From contig JBPBQT010000505.1 of NCBI GenBank assembly GCA_050955065.1, forward strand, positions 1 through 17,219: a stretch of DNA of 17,219 nt, in the 5' to 3' direction. Made by a program: the position numbers and the translations under genes. This document shows positions 15,868-17,219 of this stretch, one piece after another. Positions within the stretch are counted from its first letter, which is position 1, and every line of letters starts with the position of its first letter. A model generated the notes under the pieces. That model ran no database searches and was not told the origin of the DNA. It was given only the letters and a program-made list of their open reading frames with translations. This DNA comes from Robbsia sp050955065. GTDB lineage: Bacteria > Pseudomonadota > Gammaproteobacteria > Burkholderiales > Burkholderiaceae.

Positions 15868-15899
15868 GCGGCATCGGCGCCATCCGGCGCCGATGCCGC
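15868..15899. other. 14-bp perfect stem hairpin in transporter operon spacer
   Basis: GCGGCATCGGCGCC (15868-15881) and GGCGCCGATGCCGC (15886-15899) pair completely around the 4-nt loop ATCC. It lies in the 238-bp spacer between the amidohydrolase remnant and the first permease. No T-tract follows on either strand. In binding-protein operons such structures often protect the upstream message or weaken read-through into the permeases; that role is inference. The rest of the spacer shows no gene. Confidence 0.6.
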
Positions 15900-15931
15900 A
15901 GCAGCGGGAAGCCGGAACGCCGGCCACGCCG

Positions 15932-16272
15932 CTAGACGGGCGGTTTCAGAAACGCTTGCGCGAGTCTCACCCAGTACGTGGCGCCGACCGGCAGCAGGTC
16001 GTCGTTGAAGTCGTAACTGGGGTTATGGAGATTGCAGGGGCCATCGCCATGGCCGTCTTCACGGTGCGCGCCGTCCCCCGCGCCGAGAAAGGCGTAGGCC
16101 CCGGGCTTGGCCCGCATCATGAAGGCGAAATCCTCCGCGGTCATCGTCGGCGCGACGTTCGTTTGAACGCGGTGCGCTGTTCCTCGAAGCGCAGTTCGGG
16201 ATGCGCATGCAGGTCCCGGCGGATCGCCTGGATCTCCGGGCGGCAGGCGACAATCTCTTCGATCAGGTGCAT
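15932..16272 (-). pseudogene. M20 (HipO-like) amidohydrolase, internally deleted remnant
   Basis: Only the two ends of an M20D amidohydrolase remain. From ATG 16272 the N-terminus reads MHLIEEIVACRPEIQAIRRD then LHAHPELRFEEQRTA. It then runs into FKRTSRRR and a stop. In another frame the C-terminus is present: TNVAPTMTAEDFAFMMRAKP, a glycine-rich stretch, and CNLHNPSYDFNDDLLPVGA, ending LAQAFLKPPV at 15932. The remnant is 341 bp against about 1.15-1.2 kb for the family, so about 0.8 kb is missing, including the central metal site normally seen as GHDGH. The junction near 16155-16175 also shifts frame. It starts 16 bp after the binding-protein gene. The intact enzyme would have hydrolysed an N-acyl amino acid or amide taken up by the transporter. 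A 70-residue ORF from ATG 16144 is probably not a working gene. Confidence 0.9.
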
Positions 16273-16288
16273 GGCGTCGCTCGCGCGC

Positions 16289-17089
16289 TTATTCGTAGGT
16301 CGTCGCCATCGTCTTCGGGATCGGCACGTGCAGCCATTTCTGGACGATCGCGTTCAGCGAGCCGTCCTTCTTGGCGGCGGTGAGCGCGCCGTTGACCTTC
16401 GCCAGCAGCGGTGCCTCGTCCTTGTTCAGGCCGACATAGCAGCCGGACTCGTGCAGCACGTATTTCTCGACCGGCTTGTTCGGCGGGTTGCGCGCGGCGA
16501 TCGCGTTGGCGACGAAGTCGCCCGTGCCCACCAGCTGCACCTGACCCGCGAGATAGGCGCTGATCATGCCGTTGTTGTCGTCGTAGCGCTTGATGACGGC
16601 GGTGGAAGGCGCGGTCGAGGTCAGCTGGAGATCCTCGAACGTGCTGCGCGCCACGCCGATGGTCTGGCCGGCCAGATCGGCGGGACCGGTGACCTTCAGG
16701 CTGGCGGAACCGTACACGGCATTGTTGAACGGCGAGTACGCCTGCGAGAAATCGATGACCTTTTCACGCTCGGCGTTCTTGCCGAGGGTGGAGATCGCCA
16801 GGTCCGCCTTGTGGGTCTGCAGATAGGCGATGCGGTTGGCGCTGGTGACCGGGACCAGCTCCAGCTTCAGGCCGAGGGATTTTGCGATCAGGGTGGCGAC
16901 GTCGATATCGAGCCCCTTGACGCTCATGTCCGGGTTGACCGATCCGAATGGCGGAAAATCCTGCGGGACGGCGACGCGGATCGTGCCGCGCCGCTGGATG
17001 TCGGGCAGGGAATCGGCATGGGCCGCGGCAGCGGTCGCCAGCGTGAGGGCGGCGAGAACCGAGGACAGCAGGGCAGCGGGAAATTTCAT
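16289..17089 (-). CDS. Polar amino-acid ABC transporter, periplasmic binding protein
   Basis: This is the periplasmic substrate-binding protein (SBP family 3) of the amino-acid transporter, 266 residues. The signal peptide reads MKFPAALLSSVLAALTLATA with a likely cleavage after AHA near residue 25. The mature protein shows DIQRRGTIRVAVPQDFPPFG, GLDIDVATLIAKSLG, and ADLAISTLGKNAEREKVIDF with AYSPF. It shows cysteine in SGCYVGLNKDEAPL. These are typical of polar amino-acid binders; the exact ligand cannot be read. ATG 17089 has no clear ribosome binding site. It is the first gene of the operon, 16 bp before the amidohydrolase remnant, with a weak promoter upstream. Confidence 0.95.
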   Translation of the reverse strand: MKFPAALLSSVLAALTLATAAAAHADSLPDIQRRGTIRVAVPQDFPPFGSVNPDMSVKGLDIDVATLIAKSLGLKLELVPVTSANRIAYLQTHKADLAISTLGKNAEREKVIDFSQAYSPFNNAVYGSASLKVTGPADLAGQTIGVARSTFEDLQLTSTAPSTAVIKRYDDNNGMISAYLAGQVQLVGTGDFVANAIAARNPPNKPVEKYVLHESGCYVGLNKDEAPLLAKVNGALTAAKKDGSLNAIVQKWLHVPIPKTMATTYE

Positions 17090-17121
17090 GAGGTGCGGTT
17101 CGCTCTGCGATGGGATGAGCC

Positions 17122-17150
17122 ATTCTTACAGATGCAAAATTCGGACGCAA
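17122..17150 (-). promoter_or_regulatory. Weak candidate promoter of the transporter operon
   Basis: On the minus strand TTGCGT (17145-17150) and AAGAAT (17122-17127) are 17 bp apart, matching consensus at 3 and 4 of 6 positions. It lies about 33 bp before ATG 17089. No other gene is seen between here and the right edge. Confidence 0.3.
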
Positions 17151-17219
17151 TCCCGCTGGAACCCGGGTGGCACGGACGTTCGCGTTGTTACCGCCCGCGT
17201 CGCCGGCCGCGCCGTGCCG

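Noticed and set aside
15932..16144. A 70-codon ORF from ATG 16144 as an independent small gene
   Set aside because: It is exactly the C-terminal end of an M20 amidohydrolase and lacks its own ribosome binding site; it is better read as part of the pseudogene.

Overview
The window is about 17.2 kb of GC-rich bacterial chromosome. Gene content and codon use fit a member of the Burkholderiaceae (Betaproteobacteria): a bfr-murI pair, a 660-residue acetyl-CoA synthetase, a DnaQ-type exonuclease followed by a GIY-YIG nuclease domain, a KaiC-like ATPase with a hybrid histidine kinase, and polar amino-acid ABC transporter genes. The assignment to family is inference; nothing here fixes genus or species. 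No tRNA, rRNA, CRISPR array, insertion sequence or phage gene was recognised.

Left part (1-3515). murI (glutamate racemase, cut by the window edge) and bfr (bacterioferritin) form a minus-strand pair. It is divergent from acs (acetyl-CoA synthetase, plus strand). The 365-bp divergent spacer is the richest regulatory stretch of the window: a 25-bp interrupted palindrome almost exactly midway, a second inverted repeat, T-tracts in helical phase, a pair of ATGACGTC boxes 22 bp apart, a -10-like box and a short leader hairpin before a good ribosome binding site.

Middle-left (3516-7139, minus strand). A Rieske non-haem iron oxygenase, a small DUF6232-like membrane protein, a DEDDh exonuclease and a GIY-YIG nuclease domain lie head to tail. 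The last two look like one exonuclease/GIY-YIG protein split by a +1 frame change near 4795-4830.

Middle (7140-11233, minus strand). A two-gene signalling operon encodes a double-domain KaiC-like ATPase and then a hybrid histidine kinase. The kinase has an N-terminal receiver-like domain without its phosphoacceptor, then PAS, HisKA, HATPase and a C-terminal receiver. Its stop codon lies inside a 14-bp tandem repeat array. No kaiA or kaiB is present. This is the most interesting system in the window.

Right part (11234-17219). It holds an AI-2E-family (PerM-like) membrane protein, a YgjP-like zinc metallopeptidase, a small secreted His/Lys-rich protein with a strong terminator, and a minus-strand amino-acid uptake operon. 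The operon order is substrate-binding protein, M20 amidohydrolase remnant, permease, permease, ATPase. The amidohydrolase has lost most of its middle and is a pseudogene, leaving an apparently intact transporter. A 14-bp-stem hairpin lies between the remnant and the permeases.
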